A stretch of DNA of 64,000 bases, taken from positions 1-64,000 of the forward strand of contig NZ_SPUJ01000009.1 in NCBI RefSeq assembly GCF_004522105.1, read 5' to 3'. Below, piece after piece: positions 1 through 8,853 of this stretch. The notes below the pieces were generated by a model that was given only the letters and a program-made list of their open reading frames with translations, was not told where the DNA came from and made no database searches. Origin of the DNA: Nocardioides sp. 1609 (GTDB taxonomy: Bacteria; Actinomycetota; Actinomycetes; Propionibacteriales; Nocardioidaceae). Within the stretch, counting starts at the first letter, position 1. Each line of letters opens with the position of its first letter. The position numbers and the translations under genes were made by a program.

Positions 1-1
1 G

Positions 2-103
2 GTCTCGGGCCGATCGAACCTGAAGAAGGCCAACCCGCAGCTGCCGAAGACGCAGCAGACACTCAAGGAGGACGCACCATGGGCGAAGACACAGAGCAGC
101 TGA
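2..103 (+). CDS. C-terminal tail of a probable holin-like (Holin-X) membrane protein, cut by the window edge
   Basis: Only the last 33 codons are present, in the frame that begins at base 2 and stops at TGA 101-103. The tail contains LPKTQQTLKEDAPWAK, which resembles the conserved 'P.pe.T...lKeDv.wAK' end of actinobacterial proteins called phage holin family (Holin-X), small membrane proteins that usually stand directly before a DUF3618 gene. The same order is seen here, and the stop lies 25 bases inside the next gene, so the two are probably translationally coupled. The assignment rests on the tail and the neighbour only; despite the family name nothing here suggests a prophage. Confidence 0.45.
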   Translation, partial: VSGRSNLKKANPQLPKTQQTLKEDAPWAKTQSS

Positions 104-666
104 GCACCGAGATCGCCGCCACCCGGGGCAACCTGGCCAACCACCTCGACGAGCTCCAGGACAAGGTCAGCCCCGCAGCGATCGTGGACCGCAAGAAGGC
201 CGCCGCCCGCGACCGCGTCGGCAACGTCCGCAGCAAGGTCATGGGCAGCGCCGGCGGCGCGAAGGACTCCGTGACCGGCACCGTCTCCGGGGCCGTCTCC
301 GGGGCCGGGGGCAGCGTCTCCGGCACCGCCTCCGAGGCGGCCGAGACCGCCAAGGACCAGTTCCAGGGCTCCCCCCTGGCCGCCGGTGTCGCCGCGTTCG
401 GCCTCGGCATGGTCATCGCCGCCCTCGTCCCGGCCACCCGCGCCGAGTCGCGGGCCGCGGTGCAGGTCAAGGACGCCGTCCAGGACCACGCCCAGCCGCT
501 GGTCGAGGACGTCAAGGCCGCCGCCGCCGAGGTCGGTGGCCAGGTCAAGGACAACGCCGCCGAGGCCGTCGAGCAGGTCAAGCAGACCGGCCAGGACGCC
601 ACCGGCCGGGTCAAGGACGAGGGCACCACCGCGGTCGAGACCGTCCGCACCGACACCCAGGGCTGA
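79..666 (+). CDS. DUF3618 domain-containing protein
   Basis: A 195-aa protein. Residues 1-45 carry the DUF3618 signature (TEQLSTEIAATRGNLANHL, then a DELQDKVSP-like stretch), a helical N-terminal region. A hydrophobic segment at about residues 100-118 (LAAGVAAFGLGMVIAALVP) is the single membrane span. The rest is low-complexity, Ala/Lys/Val-rich amphipathic helix of the LEA/apolipoprotein kind (repeated QVKD, AAEAVEQVK). AAGGAGG at 65-71, seven bases before the ATG, fixes the start. Such genes sit with holin-like and PRC/DUF2382 genes in actinobacteria; the role is unknown, probably envelope or stress related. The function is inferred from context only. Confidence 0.8.
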   Translation: MGEDTEQLSTEIAATRGNLANHLDELQDKVSPAAIVDRKKAAARDRVGNVRSKVMGSAGGAKDSVTGTVSGAVSGAGGSVSGTASEAAETAKDQFQGSPLAAGVAAFGLGMVIAALVPATRAESRAAVQVKDAVQDHAQPLVEDVKAAAAEVGGQVKDNAAEAVEQVKQTGQDATGRVKDEGTTAVETVRTDTQG

Positions 667-822
667 GCACGTCGGGGTGCGGGCGGTGACCTGTCTCGGT
701 CCGCCCGCCACCCGGCGCCCGGGCCCGCGCCACGAGGCGCCCGAGCCCGAGACCGGACGACAGCCGAGACCGGCCGACCGGACACCGCACCGTCCGCACC
801 CCTCCACCACCCAGGAGCACCC

Positions 823-1557
823 ATGGCTCACCAGCACCGCCACGACCCGCCCGACCGACCGAGCCGCACGGGCGACGGCCGACCCGGGACCGACGGCCAC
901 GACCCCGTCGCCCGGCCGGACGGCGTCGACACCACGGCGTCCACGATCGCGCCGCCGCCCGACGAGCAGGTGGTCTACCGCGCCGACGAACGGGACGCCG
1001 GCCGGGCCGCCCAGCGCAAGCGGGTCGACCTCCTGGCCACCATCGGTGGTGCGCTCGCCACGCTCGGCACCCTGCTCCTCCTCTCGAGCCTCGTCTCCGC
1101 CGCGGTCGGGACCATCGGCTACCAGACCGGTGTCGACGACCAGGACCTCTCGATCGGCAGCCTCGTGGGCGGCCTGGTCGTGCTCTTCCTCGCCTGCCTC
1201 GTCGGCGGCTGGGTCGCCGGGCGCATCGCCCGCCACCACGGGGGCCTGCACGGGCTGCTGACGGTGCTCTGGCTGGTGCTGCTCGCCGGCGTCCTCGCCG
1301 CCCTCGCCGCCATCTTCGGCGACGACCTCGACGTCACCGGCGACGTCGGCCTCCCGAGCTGGTTCTCCCAGGACGCCTTCACCACGGCAGCGATCATCAG
1401 TGGCGTCGTGGCGCTCGTCCTCGCCCTCCTCGGCGGCTGGCTCGGCGGCCGACTGGCCGACCGCCACCGTCACGACGAGACCGTCGCGGTCGTGGAGACC
1501 CGCCGCAAGGTCCGCGAGCGGCCCGGCGGGATCGTCCGCGGGGGAGGTGCCCGATGA
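823..1557 (+). CDS. Four-span integral membrane protein (YrzE-like, uncharacterised)
   Basis: A 244-aa protein with a polar, His/Asp-rich N-terminus (residues 1-65) and four hydrophobic segments, at roughly 70-95, 108-133, 145-163 and 187-208, followed by a basic tail ending in GGIVRGGGAR. Glycine zippers such as GGWVAGRIA and GGWLGGRLA flank the helices, as in the YrzE/TIGR04086-like small membrane proteins; this family match is loose. AGGAG at 812-816 lies just before the ATG. Its end overlaps the next start as ATGA (1554-1557), so it is coupled to the DUF2382 gene. No catalytic motif is visible. Confidence 0.7.
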   Translation: MAHQHRHDPPDRPSRTGDGRPGTDGHDPVARPDGVDTTASTIAPPPDEQVVYRADERDAGRAAQRKRVDLLATIGGALATLGTLLLLSSLVSAAVGTIGYQTGVDDQDLSIGSLVGGLVVLFLACLVGGWVAGRIARHHGGLHGLLTVLWLVLLAGVLAALAAIFGDDLDVTGDVGLPSWFSQDAFTTAAIISGVVALVLALLGGWLGGRLADRHRHDETVAVVETRRKVRERPGGIVRGGGAR

Positions 1558-2081
1558 GCGGTCACGAGCACGACCCCCACGTCCCCGCTCACCCCGGCGA
1601 CGCGAGCCACTCCCCTGACGCCACGGACCGTGATCCCGCGGCCACGTCCGACGACGTCTCGACCGTGCGCAGCGAGGAGCGCCTCGAGGTCACGCGCGAG
1701 GTGGAGGAGGCGGGTCGGGTGCGGGTGCGCAAGCACGTCGAGACCCTGCCCGTCGAGCAGACCGTGGAGCGCAGCGTCGAGCATGCCGACACCGAGCGCT
1801 CCGCGGCCGAGGAGGGCGACACCGGGGAGGTCATCACCCTCGCCGACGGATCGGTCTCCGTCCCGGTCTTCGAGGAGGTCCTCGTCGTGACCAAGAAGCT
1901 CGTCGTCCGCGAACGCATCGTCGTGCGCAAGCACACCGTCGTCGACGAGCACGTCCTGCAGACCGAGCTGCGACGCGAGCACGTCAGCGTCGAGACCGAC
2001 GGCGACATCGAGGTCGAGGACCGCACCACCGCACGCACCCCCGTACCCCCGTCCGAGGAGCCTGGCTCCTCCGACGGGTGA
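1554..2081 (+). CDS. DUF2382 (YsnF/AvaK-type) domain protein
   Basis: A 175-aa soluble protein. After a disordered N-terminus (1-40), residues 40-155 form one DUF2382 domain: VRSEERLEVTREVEEAGRV, then KKLVVRERIVVRKHTV and a closing RREHVSVE. These are the alternating charged beta-hairpin repeats typical of YsnF-type general stress proteins, whose biochemical role is unknown. It starts inside the previous gene (ATGA overlap) with GGAGG upstream. Its last codons double as an intrinsic hairpin (2048-2078). A second DUF2382 gene follows, so this looks like a duplicated stress module. Confidence 0.85.
   Translation: MSGHEHDPHVPAHPGDASHSPDATDRDPAATSDDVSTVRSEERLEVTREVEEAGRVRVRKHVETLPVEQTVERSVEHADTERSAAEEGDTGEVITLADGSVSVPVFEEVLVVTKKLVVRERIVVRKHTVVDEHVLQTELRREHVSVETDGDIEVEDRTTARTPVPPSEEPGSSDG
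2048..2078 (+). terminator. Hairpin inside the end of the DUF2382 coding region
   Basis: CCCGTCCGAGGAGCC (2048-2062) pairs with GGCTCCTCCGACGGG (2064-2078) with one mismatch, and TGA follows at once. A 15-bp stem directly before a stop codon looks like an intrinsic terminator or a 3'-end stabiliser embedded in coding sequence; no U-tract is present. Confidence 0.55.
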
Positions 2082-2182
2082 TCGACCCGGACCACCCCGC
2101 CCGTCGCCGGTCACCGGCACCGGGTGTCGTGGTCCGGCACCTGTCCGACGCATCACCTCAACCCACCATGTGAGGTACCACC

Positions 2183-3028
2183 ATGCTCAACGACAACGAC
2201 GTCCAGAACATCGAGGGCGCCACCGCCTACGGCCAGGACGGCGACAAGCTCGGCAAGGTCGGCCAGGTCTACCTGGACGACAACACCGGGCAGCCCGCCT
2301 TCGTCACCATCAGCACCGGCCTGTTCGGCACCAAGGAGACCTTCGTGCCGATCGAGCAGGCCAGCTACGACGGCGACCGCCTGACGCTGCCCTACAGCAA
2401 GGACCAGGTCAAGGACGCCCCGAACGTCGACATCGACGGCGAGCACCTCGACAAGTCCGAGGAGGAGCGTCTCTACCAGCACTACGGCCTGACCTGGGGC
2501 GGCGGCACCGGCACCGGCCACACCGACGCCGGCCACACCGACGCCGGCCACACCGACGCCGGCCACACCGAGGCCGGCTACGCCGACAGCGGGCGCGCCG
2601 GCAACACGGCCGGCACCGAGGGCCGCGACACCTCCGGACCCACGACCGACGACGCGATGACCCGCTCGGAGGAGCACCTCGAGGTCGGCACCACCGAGCA
2701 CGAGGCGGGTCGGGCGCGGCTGCGCAAGTACGTCACCACCGAGACCGAGACCGCCACGGTCCCGGTCCGCAAGGAGCGCGCCGTCGTCGAGCGCGAGCCC
2801 GTCACCGACGTCAACGCCGGGGACGCGCTCGACGGCCCCGCGATCTCGGAGGAGGAGCACGAGGTCGTCCTCCACGAGGAGCGCGCCGTCGCCGGCACCA
2901 CCACCGAGCCGGTGGAGCGGGTCCGGCTCGGGACCGAGACCGTCACCGAGGAGGAGCAGGTCTCCGAGGAGGTCCGCAAGGAGCACATCGAGGTCGAGGG
3001 CGACGTCCGCGACCGCACGACCGACTGA
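2183..3028 (+). CDS. PRC-barrel and DUF2382 domain protein
   Basis: A 281-aa protein. Residues 1-80 form a PRC-barrel (GATAYGQDGDKLGKVGQVYLD, then AFVTISTGLFGTKETFVP), a small beta-barrel also found in RimM and photosynthetic reaction-centre H subunits. A linker at about 112-136 holds five near-identical GHTDA units. The C-terminal half (residues 155-275) is a DUF2382 domain (RSEEHLEVGTTEHEAGRARL ... VRKEHIEVEGDV). This pairing is common in actinobacterial stress proteins. GTGAGG lies before the ATG. The fold is clear; the function is not known. Confidence 0.88.
   Translation: MLNDNDVQNIEGATAYGQDGDKLGKVGQVYLDDNTGQPAFVTISTGLFGTKETFVPIEQASYDGDRLTLPYSKDQVKDAPNVDIDGEHLDKSEEERLYQHYGLTWGGGTGTGHTDAGHTDAGHTDAGHTEAGYADSGRAGNTAGTEGRDTSGPTTDDAMTRSEEHLEVGTTEHEAGRARLRKYVTTETETATVPVRKERAVVEREPVTDVNAGDALDGPAISEEEHEVVLHEERAVAGTTTEPVERVRLGTETVTEEEQVSEEVRKEHIEVEGDVRDRTTD
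2516..2590 (+). repeat. 15-bp in-frame tandem repeat in the PRC/DUF2382 linker
   Basis: Four copies of GGCCACACCGACGCC (2516-2575, the fourth with one change) plus a degenerate fifth copy (2576-2590). They encode GHTDA units. Copy changes would alter linker length without a frameshift. Confidence 0.9.
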
Positions 3029-3038
3029 CCCTGCGGCC

Positions 3039-3077
3039 GACCAGCAGGACCGACCAGCAGGACCGACGAGCAGGACC
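3039..3077 (+). repeat. Three 13-bp direct repeats after the stop codon
   Basis: GACCAGCAGGACC occurs at 3039-3051 and 3052-3064, and with one change at 3065-3077. The unit is not a multiple of three and is outside genes. Its role is unknown; it may be slippage-derived spacer. Confidence 0.8.
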
Positions 3078-3080
3078 GAC

Positions 3081-3119
3081 GAGGGGGCCCGGGGCGGCTG
3101 ACGCCGACCCGGGCCCCTC
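3081..3119 (+). terminator. Rho-independent-like terminator after the DUF2382 cluster
   Basis: GAGGGGGCCCGGG (3081-3093) pairs with CCCGGGCCCCTC (3108-3119), with one bulged G and a 14-base loop. It lies between the PRC/DUF2382 gene and the SRPBCC gene. No U-tract, as is usual in high-GC actinobacteria. Confidence 0.6.
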
Positions 3120-3168
3120 ACCCGTCAGGCGGGCCCCGAGACCCGGCCGACCGAGCAGGAGCGACGAC

Positions 3169-3603
3169 ATGGCGCAGACCGAGCGCAACATCTACACCGA
3201 CCAACCGCTCGCGCACGTGTGGCTGTACCTGATCGACTTCCGCCACACAGCGCACTGGAACACCGCCACGACCGCGTCCGAGCGGGTCGAGGGCAGCGGG
3301 GCCGTCGGCAGCCGCTACCGCAGCACGCTCCGGTTCGCCGGGCGCGACCAGCGGGTCGCCTGGTCGCTCGACGCGGTCGAGGCCCAGCACCGGCTCGTGT
3401 TCTCCGGCACCGCTGGGCGGGTCCGGCTGCGCGAGACCTACGAGCTGACCGACCTCGGGGCCGAGGTCCGGGTCCGCTGGCTCGTCCGGTGGGGTGCGAC
3501 CGGTGCTGCCGCAGCCCTGTCCCCGCTGCTGGTCCGCCCGCTCCGACGGACCGCCGAGGACAGCGCGTTGCGACTGGCGGCGACCCTGTCGCGCCCCCGC
3601 TGA
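3169..3603 (+). CDS. SRPBCC family protein
   Basis: A 144-aa protein of the START/Bet v1-like SRPBCC fold, a hydrophobic-cavity domain used for lipid or polyketide binding. The N-terminal strand and 'W-x-yliDF.hta.WN' region (VWLYLIDFRHTAHWN) and the TYELTDLGAEVRVRW beta-hairpin are typical, and the C-terminal helix (SPLLVRPLRRTAEDSALRLA) closes the cavity. AGGAG at 3157-3161 supports the ATG at 3169. It is convergent with the lamin-tail gene. The ligand is unknown. Confidence 0.75.
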   Translation: MAQTERNIYTDQPLAHVWLYLIDFRHTAHWNTATTASERVEGSGAVGSRYRSTLRFAGRDQRVAWSLDAVEAQHRLVFSGTAGRVRLRETYELTDLGAEVRVRWLVRWGATGAAAALSPLLVRPLRRTAEDSALRLAATLSRPR

Positions 3604-3649
3604 ACCGATCCTGGCCCCGGCTCGACCACGGACACCCCGCCGGCGTCGG

Positions 3650-6600
3650 TCAGCGAGCGACCTTCCGCGTGGACGAGACGCGGGTCAGGTCGCGGTATCC
3701 CGTCGCGGTGTAGGTCACCCGGAGCGTGATCCTCTTGCCCCGCACGGCCTTGGTCAGCGTCAGCCTGGCCGCCGTCCTGCCGCGCAGGACCTTGCCGCCG
3801 GCGAGCCACTGGTAGGTGACCCTGGTCGCGACGGACGGGGTGGCCACCTTCGCGGTCAGGGTCCTGCCGACCTTCACCTTGCCGGTGATCCTCGGCTTGC
3901 CCGCGACGATCGTGCCCCTCGCGACCGCCGGGGTCTGCGCGGAGACGGTGGTCAGGTCGGAGTAGCCCGCAGCCGAGGCCGAGACCCGCAGGCTGATCCG
4001 CTTGCCCGCGAGCTGGCCCACGAGCCTCAGCCTGCTGCTCGTGGCACCGGCGATCGGTGTGCCGTCGGCCAGCCACTGGTAGCGACGCGTCACCGCGGCC
4101 GGCGACGTGGTGCCGCCGGTGCCGGTCAGGGTCGAGCCGACCTTGGCCGTGCCCGCGATGCCCGGACGGGTGACCTCGACGATCGTGCCGGGGGCGGCGG
4201 TGGTCGAGAGGGTTCCCGCCCGGAGCGAGTAGCCGTCGGTGTCCCCGTCGTCGGCCCAGATCACCGCGACCGCACCGGCGGCGGCGGTGCTGAGCGGCGC
4301 GATGGCCATGCCCTCGTTGTTGAGGTTCGGCATGCCGGCCGGACGGTTGTACGACGCCGTCACGGCGAGGTCGCCGCTCCCGTCGACCTTCAGCACGTGG
4401 TAGACCCCGCCGCAGGTGTCGTCGCAGAGCGTCCACAGCTGCTGCCGGTCGGCGTCGTAGGCGACGTCCATGGAGAACGGGAAGCCCGACGACTCGACCT
4501 TGACCTCGACCGGGGCGGCAGCGGTCGCCAGCGAGAAGAAGTGCAGCTCGCCGGTGCCCTCGACGGCGGTGGCGAACAGGCCCGGGGTGGGCTGGTCGGC
4601 CGCCGCGTACGCCCGACCGTCGACCGTCCAGCCCGAGTCGACGAGGAAGGAGTCGGGGACGTAGGCGATGCCCTCGAGCCCGAGGTTGGAGCCGGTCGGG
4701 ACGAACGGGTGGACGTCCCACTGGTGGGTCGCCGAGAGCTCGCCCGTCGACGCCGTCACGGTGCTGACGTCGTAGCGCAGCACGACGTTCGACGAGCCGC
4801 TCTTGTTGCGCTCGTTGTCGCGCTCCGAGGTGATGTAGAGGGCGCCGTCCGGGCCGACCGTCACGCCCTCGGAGTCCGGCTGGCCGTCACCGTCGGCGAA
4901 GGCCAGCGGTACGCCGCCCTCCCAGGCCGGGTCGTAGCTGTCGTAGGTGCCGGCAACGGTCCTCTTCAGCTTGAACAGGCGGCCCTTGTTCATGACCGCC
5001 CACAGGACGTCGCCACCCTCGGCGAAGGTCACGCCGGACACGTCGCCCTCGCCGTTGGTGCCGCCCTGCGGGGAGTCGATGTCGGTGAACAGGTCGGTGT
5101 CGGCGTCGGCGACGGTGACCTCGGTGCCCCCCGGCCACGTCCCGGCGGCCAGGGTGGGGCAGAGGTTGGCCGCGCCCCAGGTGGCCGACGGCGTCTCGAT
5201 GTACGAGACCTGGCCGAAGCTGTCGCAGCGGCTGTAGGACGCGACGCCGGACTCCGTCCAGGAGTGACCGAGGAACGAGGCGCCGTCGCCGGGCCGCGTC
5301 ACGGTCAGCGAGTCCACGGCGCCCAGACCGGTGATGCCCTCGGCCAGGAAGAAGCCACCCGCTGCGAGCGTGGTCGCGTCGGGGACGGTGAACAGCACGG
5401 TGCCCGTGTCGTCGCTGAGGGTCCAGCCGGAGATGTCGACGGGGGCGGTGCCGGTGTTGAGCAGCTCCGCCTTGCCGGCGACGTCGGAGACCTCGTTCAG
5501 CACCACGCTGGTGACCAGCGGGGCACCGGGACGGTGCTTGGTCGAGCACGAGGCGGTGTTGTCCTGCCCGATGCTGTGGACCGTGACCCGCCAGAAGTCG
5601 TCCGAGCCGTCGCGGCAGGCCGCGAAGGCCTTCGCGCCGGTGTTGGCGGCCGGGGTGTCCGAGGTCCCGGCGTCACCGTCGCCGTACGACGCCTCGTCGA
5701 CCAGCTGCCGCTCGGTCGCGGTGGCGCCCGGGCCGTAGACCTTGACCGCGTCGCCCTCGCCGGACAGGCCCTTCTTCGACGAGAAGGCGACGTGGCCGCC
5801 GGCCGGGACGGTCATGGCGGTGGCGGGGGCCAGGGCCGTGCCGTTCCAGACCTGGAGGTCGGCGAGCGTCAGCGCGGAGGCACCGCTCGCGGCACCGCTG
5901 TCGGTCTGCCACCAGCCCTCGATGCTGACCGCGGCGGACCCGGTGTTCACGAGCTCGACCGCGTCGGCGATCGGCGTACCCTCCTGCCCGTTGTTGAGCG
6001 AGGAGATCTCGTTGATCTCGATGTCGTCCCAGCTCGGGTCGAGCTCGGGGGGCGGCGGCGGCGCGTCGCAGTTGTTGGCGGCACCCTTGGTGGGGACCGT
6101 CACCCGGAAGGCGCCGGTGCCGTCGGGGCAGCGCCCCCACGCGGTCGCGTGGGTGTCCACGGGCCACGCGGTGTGGTCGGCCCGCGTCACGCCGTCGGGG
6201 AGGTAGAGGTTGGCCTGGTCGCCCTTGCCGAAGCCGGCCGCGGTGTAGTCGACCGCGAGGAAGCCACCGGGAGCGAGCGTCGTGCCGGCGGGGATCGCCT
6301 GCAGGTGGGTCGGGTCCGTCGTGCCGGCGTCGTCGCTGAGGAGCCAGCCCGAGACGTCGACCGGCGCAGCGCCGACGTTGGTGAGCTCGACCCAGTCGGA
6401 CGGGTCGGAGCTCGCCTCGTTGATCTTGACGTCGGCGGCGCCGGGCGCGAGCGGGCACGCGTTCGCGGCGCCGGGGGTGGCGGCCGTGGCCGTGACGAAG
6501 TCACCCGTGCCGTCGGGGCACCGGCCGTGCGACGGCGTGGCGTGGGCGCCGGTGGCGACGTAGCTGTAGCTGTCGACGACCGTGGTGCCGTCCGCCTCGA

Positions 6601-7315
6601 AGATGGTGATGCCGTCGCCGGAGCCCAGGCCGAAGTGGCCCACGAACGCGGCGTCGTCGGGGTTGAACGTGAAGTACTCGCCCGGCTCGAGCACCGTGCC
6701 GGCCGGGGCGAAGGTGATGTTGGCGTGCGTGGGGTCGGTGTCGACGGCCTGCCACCCGGAGATGTCGGCCGGCACGACGCCGACGTTGAGGAGCTCGACG
6801 AGGTCGGGGTTCGGGTTGGAGGCGACCTCGTTGAGGACCACCTCCGCCACGGGGCAGTCGTTCGCCAGTCCCGGCGTCGCCGAGGACTGCAGGACCATCG
6901 CGGCGGCGCCCTCGCACAGGCCGTGGGACGGCTCGGCGTGGGTGCCGGCGGGCCACGTGTACGAGTCGACCGGGGTTCCGCCCGAGGCGATGGTGACGGT
7001 GTCGCCCTTGCCCAGTCCGGGTCCGCCGACCGAGGCCATCGTGAACGAGTAGAGGTCCCCGGGCTGCAGGATCGTCGTGGCCGCCTTGATGGTGAACGGC
7101 GCGGATCCCTCGTCGGCGACGGTCAGGCCGGCGATGTCGACAGGCTCCGCACCGGCGTTGACCAGCTCGACGAAGTCGGTCGGGTTGGAGCTGACCTCGT
7201 TGATCCTGATGTCGGTGACGGCGGCCTCGGCCGGTGCCACGGAGAACGCCATCGAGACGGTGGCCGCGCCGAGGAGGACGGCGAGCAGGCCGGAGGTTCT
7301 GCGGTGTGGGCGCAC
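3650..7315 (-). CDS. Secreted multi-domain protein: five lamin-tail domains, beta-propeller, Ig-like repeats
   Basis: A 1221-aa exported protein. I chose GTG 7315 because GAGGA precedes it and it gives a clean signal peptide (RPHRRTSGLLAVLLGAAT, cleaved after AEA); an ATG 51 bases upstream has no ribosome site. Five lamin-tail (LTD) units follow, each opening with 'INEvsS..dfvELvN.g..pvDisGW' (for example INEVSSNPTDFVELVN) and ending at a Cys. Then comes a propeller-like region (GVTFAEGGDVLWAV ... EGVTVGPDGALYITSE) resembling SdiA-regulated/phytase-like esterase propellers. Two Ig-like repeats (RYQWLADGTPIAGAT; TYQWLAGGKVLRGRT) close the chain. It has no sorting signal, so it is probably released or wall-associated. 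LTD proteins often occur with secreted nucleases or phosphatases, but no catalytic site is visible. Confidence 0.85.
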   Translation of the reverse strand: MRPHRRTSGLLAVLLGAATVSMAFSVAPAEAAVTDIRINEVSSNPTDFVELVNAGAEPVDIAGLTVADEGSAPFTIKAATTILQPGDLYSFTMASVGGPGLGKGDTVTIASGGTPVDSYTWPAGTHAEPSHGLCEGAAAMVLQSSATPGLANDCPVAEVVLNEVASNPNPDLVELLNVGVVPADISGWQAVDTDPTHANITFAPAGTVLEPGEYFTFNPDDAAFVGHFGLGSGDGITIFEADGTTVVDSYSYVATGAHATPSHGRCPDGTGDFVTATAATPGAANACPLAPGAADVKINEASSDPSDWVELTNVGAAPVDVSGWLLSDDAGTTDPTHLQAIPAGTTLAPGGFLAVDYTAAGFGKGDQANLYLPDGVTRADHTAWPVDTHATAWGRCPDGTGAFRVTVPTKGAANNCDAPPPPPELDPSWDDIEINEISSLNNGQEGTPIADAVELVNTGSAAVSIEGWWQTDSGAASGASALTLADLQVWNGTALAPATAMTVPAGGHVAFSSKKGLSGEGDAVKVYGPGATATERQLVDEASYGDGDAGTSDTPAANTGAKAFAACRDGSDDFWRVTVHSIGQDNTASCSTKHRPGAPLVTSVVLNEVSDVAGKAELLNTGTAPVDISGWTLSDDTGTVLFTVPDATTLAAGGFFLAEGITGLGAVDSLTVTRPGDGASFLGHSWTESGVASYSRCDSFGQVSYIETPSATWGAANLCPTLAAGTWPGGTEVTVADADTDLFTDIDSPQGGTNGEGDVSGVTFAEGGDVLWAVMNKGRLFKLKRTVAGTYDSYDPAWEGGVPLAFADGDGQPDSEGVTVGPDGALYITSERDNERNKSGSSNVVLRYDVSTVTASTGELSATHQWDVHPFVPTGSNLGLEGIAYVPDSFLVDSGWTVDGRAYAAADQPTPGLFATAVEGTGELHFFSLATAAAPVEVKVESSGFPFSMDVAYDADRQQLWTLCDDTCGGVYHVLKVDGSGDLAVTASYNRPAGMPNLNNEGMAIAPLSTAAAGAVAVIWADDGDTDGYSLRAGTLSTTAAPGTIVEVTRPGIAGTAKVGSTLTGTGGTTSPAAVTRRYQWLADGTPIAGATSSRLRLVGQLAGKRISLRVSASAAGYSDLTTVSAQTPAVARGTIVAGKPRITGKVKVGRTLTAKVATPSVATRVTYQWLAGGKVLRGRTAARLTLTKAVRGKRITLRVTYTATGYRDLTRVSSTRKVAR

Positions 7316-7478
7316 GAAGGGATTCCTCGGGGAGTCGTGCCGGGGCCCGGTCCCACGGCGCATTGTTGAGAACGCGTCCACCCTGGGTGGTCCAGGGAAA
7401 TGCGAGGCCAACGGGGCGCCAACTCGGACGTACGTCCAGCGGGCCGACCGGTGCCGGGACCCGTGCTCCTGCGCCGGG

Positions 7479-8828
7479 CTAGCGCAGGGTGGCGGGGAGG
7501 CTGGCGAAGCCGCGGAGGATGCGGGTGTCGCGACGGCGAGCACCCGACTGGACCTGGAGGCCGGGGTACCGGTCGAGGAGTCGCCGCAGCCCGACCTCGC
7601 CCTCCATGCGGGCCAGCGCGGCACCGAGGCAGAAGTGGCGACCTCCTGAGAAGGAGACGTGGTCGGCGGCGTTGCTCCGGGAGACGTCGAAGACCTCGGG
7701 GTCGACGAAGACGTCCGGGTCGAGGTTGGCGCCCGCGAGCAGCACCGTGACGACGTCCCCCCGGGGAACCCGGACACCCGCGACCACGGTGTCGCGCACG
7801 GCGGTGCGGCCGGTCAGGAGCACCGGCGGGTCGAGCCGCAGGACCTCCTCGACGGCGGCAGGCCACCGCTCGGGCTCGCGCTGGAGCAGGGCGAGCTGGG
7901 TGGGGTTGTCGTTCAGCAGGGCGATCCCGTTGCCCAGCAGGTTGACCGTGGTCTCGAAGCCGGCCGCGAGCACCAGACCGGCGGTGGCCCTCAGCTCGGC
8001 GTCGGTCAGGGCGGCGCCCTCGTCGTCGCGCGCGGCGACCAGCTTGCTCAACAGGTCGTCCCCGGGCTCGCGGCGCTTGCGCTCGATGTGGCCGGTCAGC
8101 CAGCTCTCGAACCGCGACAACGAGTCCTCCACGGAGCGGAGCTGGGGCCAGGACAGGCCGAGGTCCAGGCTCGGTGCCACGCCCGTGCCGAGCTCGAGCA
8201 CCTGGCCGCGCTCGGACTCGGGCACACCGAGGATCTCCGCGATCACCGTCACCGGGAGCAGGGCGCAGTAGCTCCCCACGAGGTCGACCCGGCCCGCCGC
8301 CCGGCCGGCCCGCGAGTCGAGCTCGTCGAGCAGGTCGTCGGCGATCTGCTCGGTCCGCTCCCGCAGCTCGTTGACGGCCCGGACGGAGAAGACCCGGGTG
8401 ACGAGCTTGCGCATGCGCGTGTGGTCGGGTGGCTCGGTGACCAGCAGCGACGGCGGGGTGAGCGGACCGATGGGGGCCGTCTCGGCCGCCCAGCGACTCA
8501 GCCGACCCCAGGGCCCCCCGCCCCGGCCGAGGTCGACGCCGGCGCGCACGTCGGGACTGGCGAGGACCTCACGCACGACGGAGTGACGGGCCGTGACCCA
8601 CGCGTACCTCGAGCGCTGGACCGGTCCTGCGGCACGGATCTGGTCGAAGAGCTCCCGTGGCACCTCGCTGCTCGTGCTGGTCGCGACGATGAGCTGGGCG
8701 TGGAGGTCGCCGGCGCGGGCGGCGCGGCCGATCGCGCGCCTCGGGATCGCGTGCCCCAGACCCCAGCGCACTCCGGGGCGCAGGAGCTCGCGTCGCTGAC
8801 GGGGGGAGGGTGTGGTGCTCGGCGGCAT
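7479..8828 (-). CDS. Cytochrome P450
   Basis: A 449-aa soluble bacterial P450, the usual length for the class. The heme-ligand loop FSGGRHFCLGAALARME holds the axial cysteine (C400 by my count); the K-helix ExxR is in EEVLRLDPP, and the I-helix is LAAGFETTVNLLGNG, with the acid/Thr pair that handles oxygen. A monooxygenase needing a ferredoxin and reductase; neither is encoded nearby. The ATG at 8828 has GAGGAG just upstream. It is divergent from a TetR gene, with a 33-bp palindrome in the 66-bp gap, so TetR very likely controls it. The substrate cannot be predicted. Confidence 0.93.
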   Translation of the reverse strand: MPPSTTPSPRQRRELLRPGVRWGLGHAIPRRAIGRAARAGDLHAQLIVATSTSSEVPRELFDQIRAAGPVQRSRYAWVTARHSVVREVLASPDVRAGVDLGRGGGPWGRLSRWAAETAPIGPLTPPSLLVTEPPDHTRMRKLVTRVFSVRAVNELRERTEQIADDLLDELDSRAGRAAGRVDLVGSYCALLPVTVIAEILGVPESERGQVLELGTGVAPSLDLGLSWPQLRSVEDSLSRFESWLTGHIERKRREPGDDLLSKLVAARDDEGAALTDAELRATAGLVLAAGFETTVNLLGNGIALLNDNPTQLALLQREPERWPAAVEEVLRLDPPVLLTGRTAVRDTVVAGVRVPRGDVVTVLLAGANLDPDVFVDPEVFDVSRSNAADHVSFSGGRHFCLGAALARMEGEVGLRRLLDRYPGLQVQSGARRRDTRILRGFASLPATLR

Positions 8829-8853
8829 GCGCGCTCCTCGGACCGGGGATCTG

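Noticed and set aside
2..103. Prophage suggested by the holin-like tail
   Set aside because: Holin-X-type proteins of actinobacteria are common chromosomal genes before DUF3618; no other phage gene is in the window.
2516..2590. CRISPR-like array
   Set aside because: Fifteen-base units without spacers, in frame inside a protein; no cas gene in the window.
3494..7369. A 1291-codon open frame on the plus strand opposite the lamin-tail protein
   Set aside because: Same reasons: antisense to a clear secreted protein, no recognisable domain, skewed composition.
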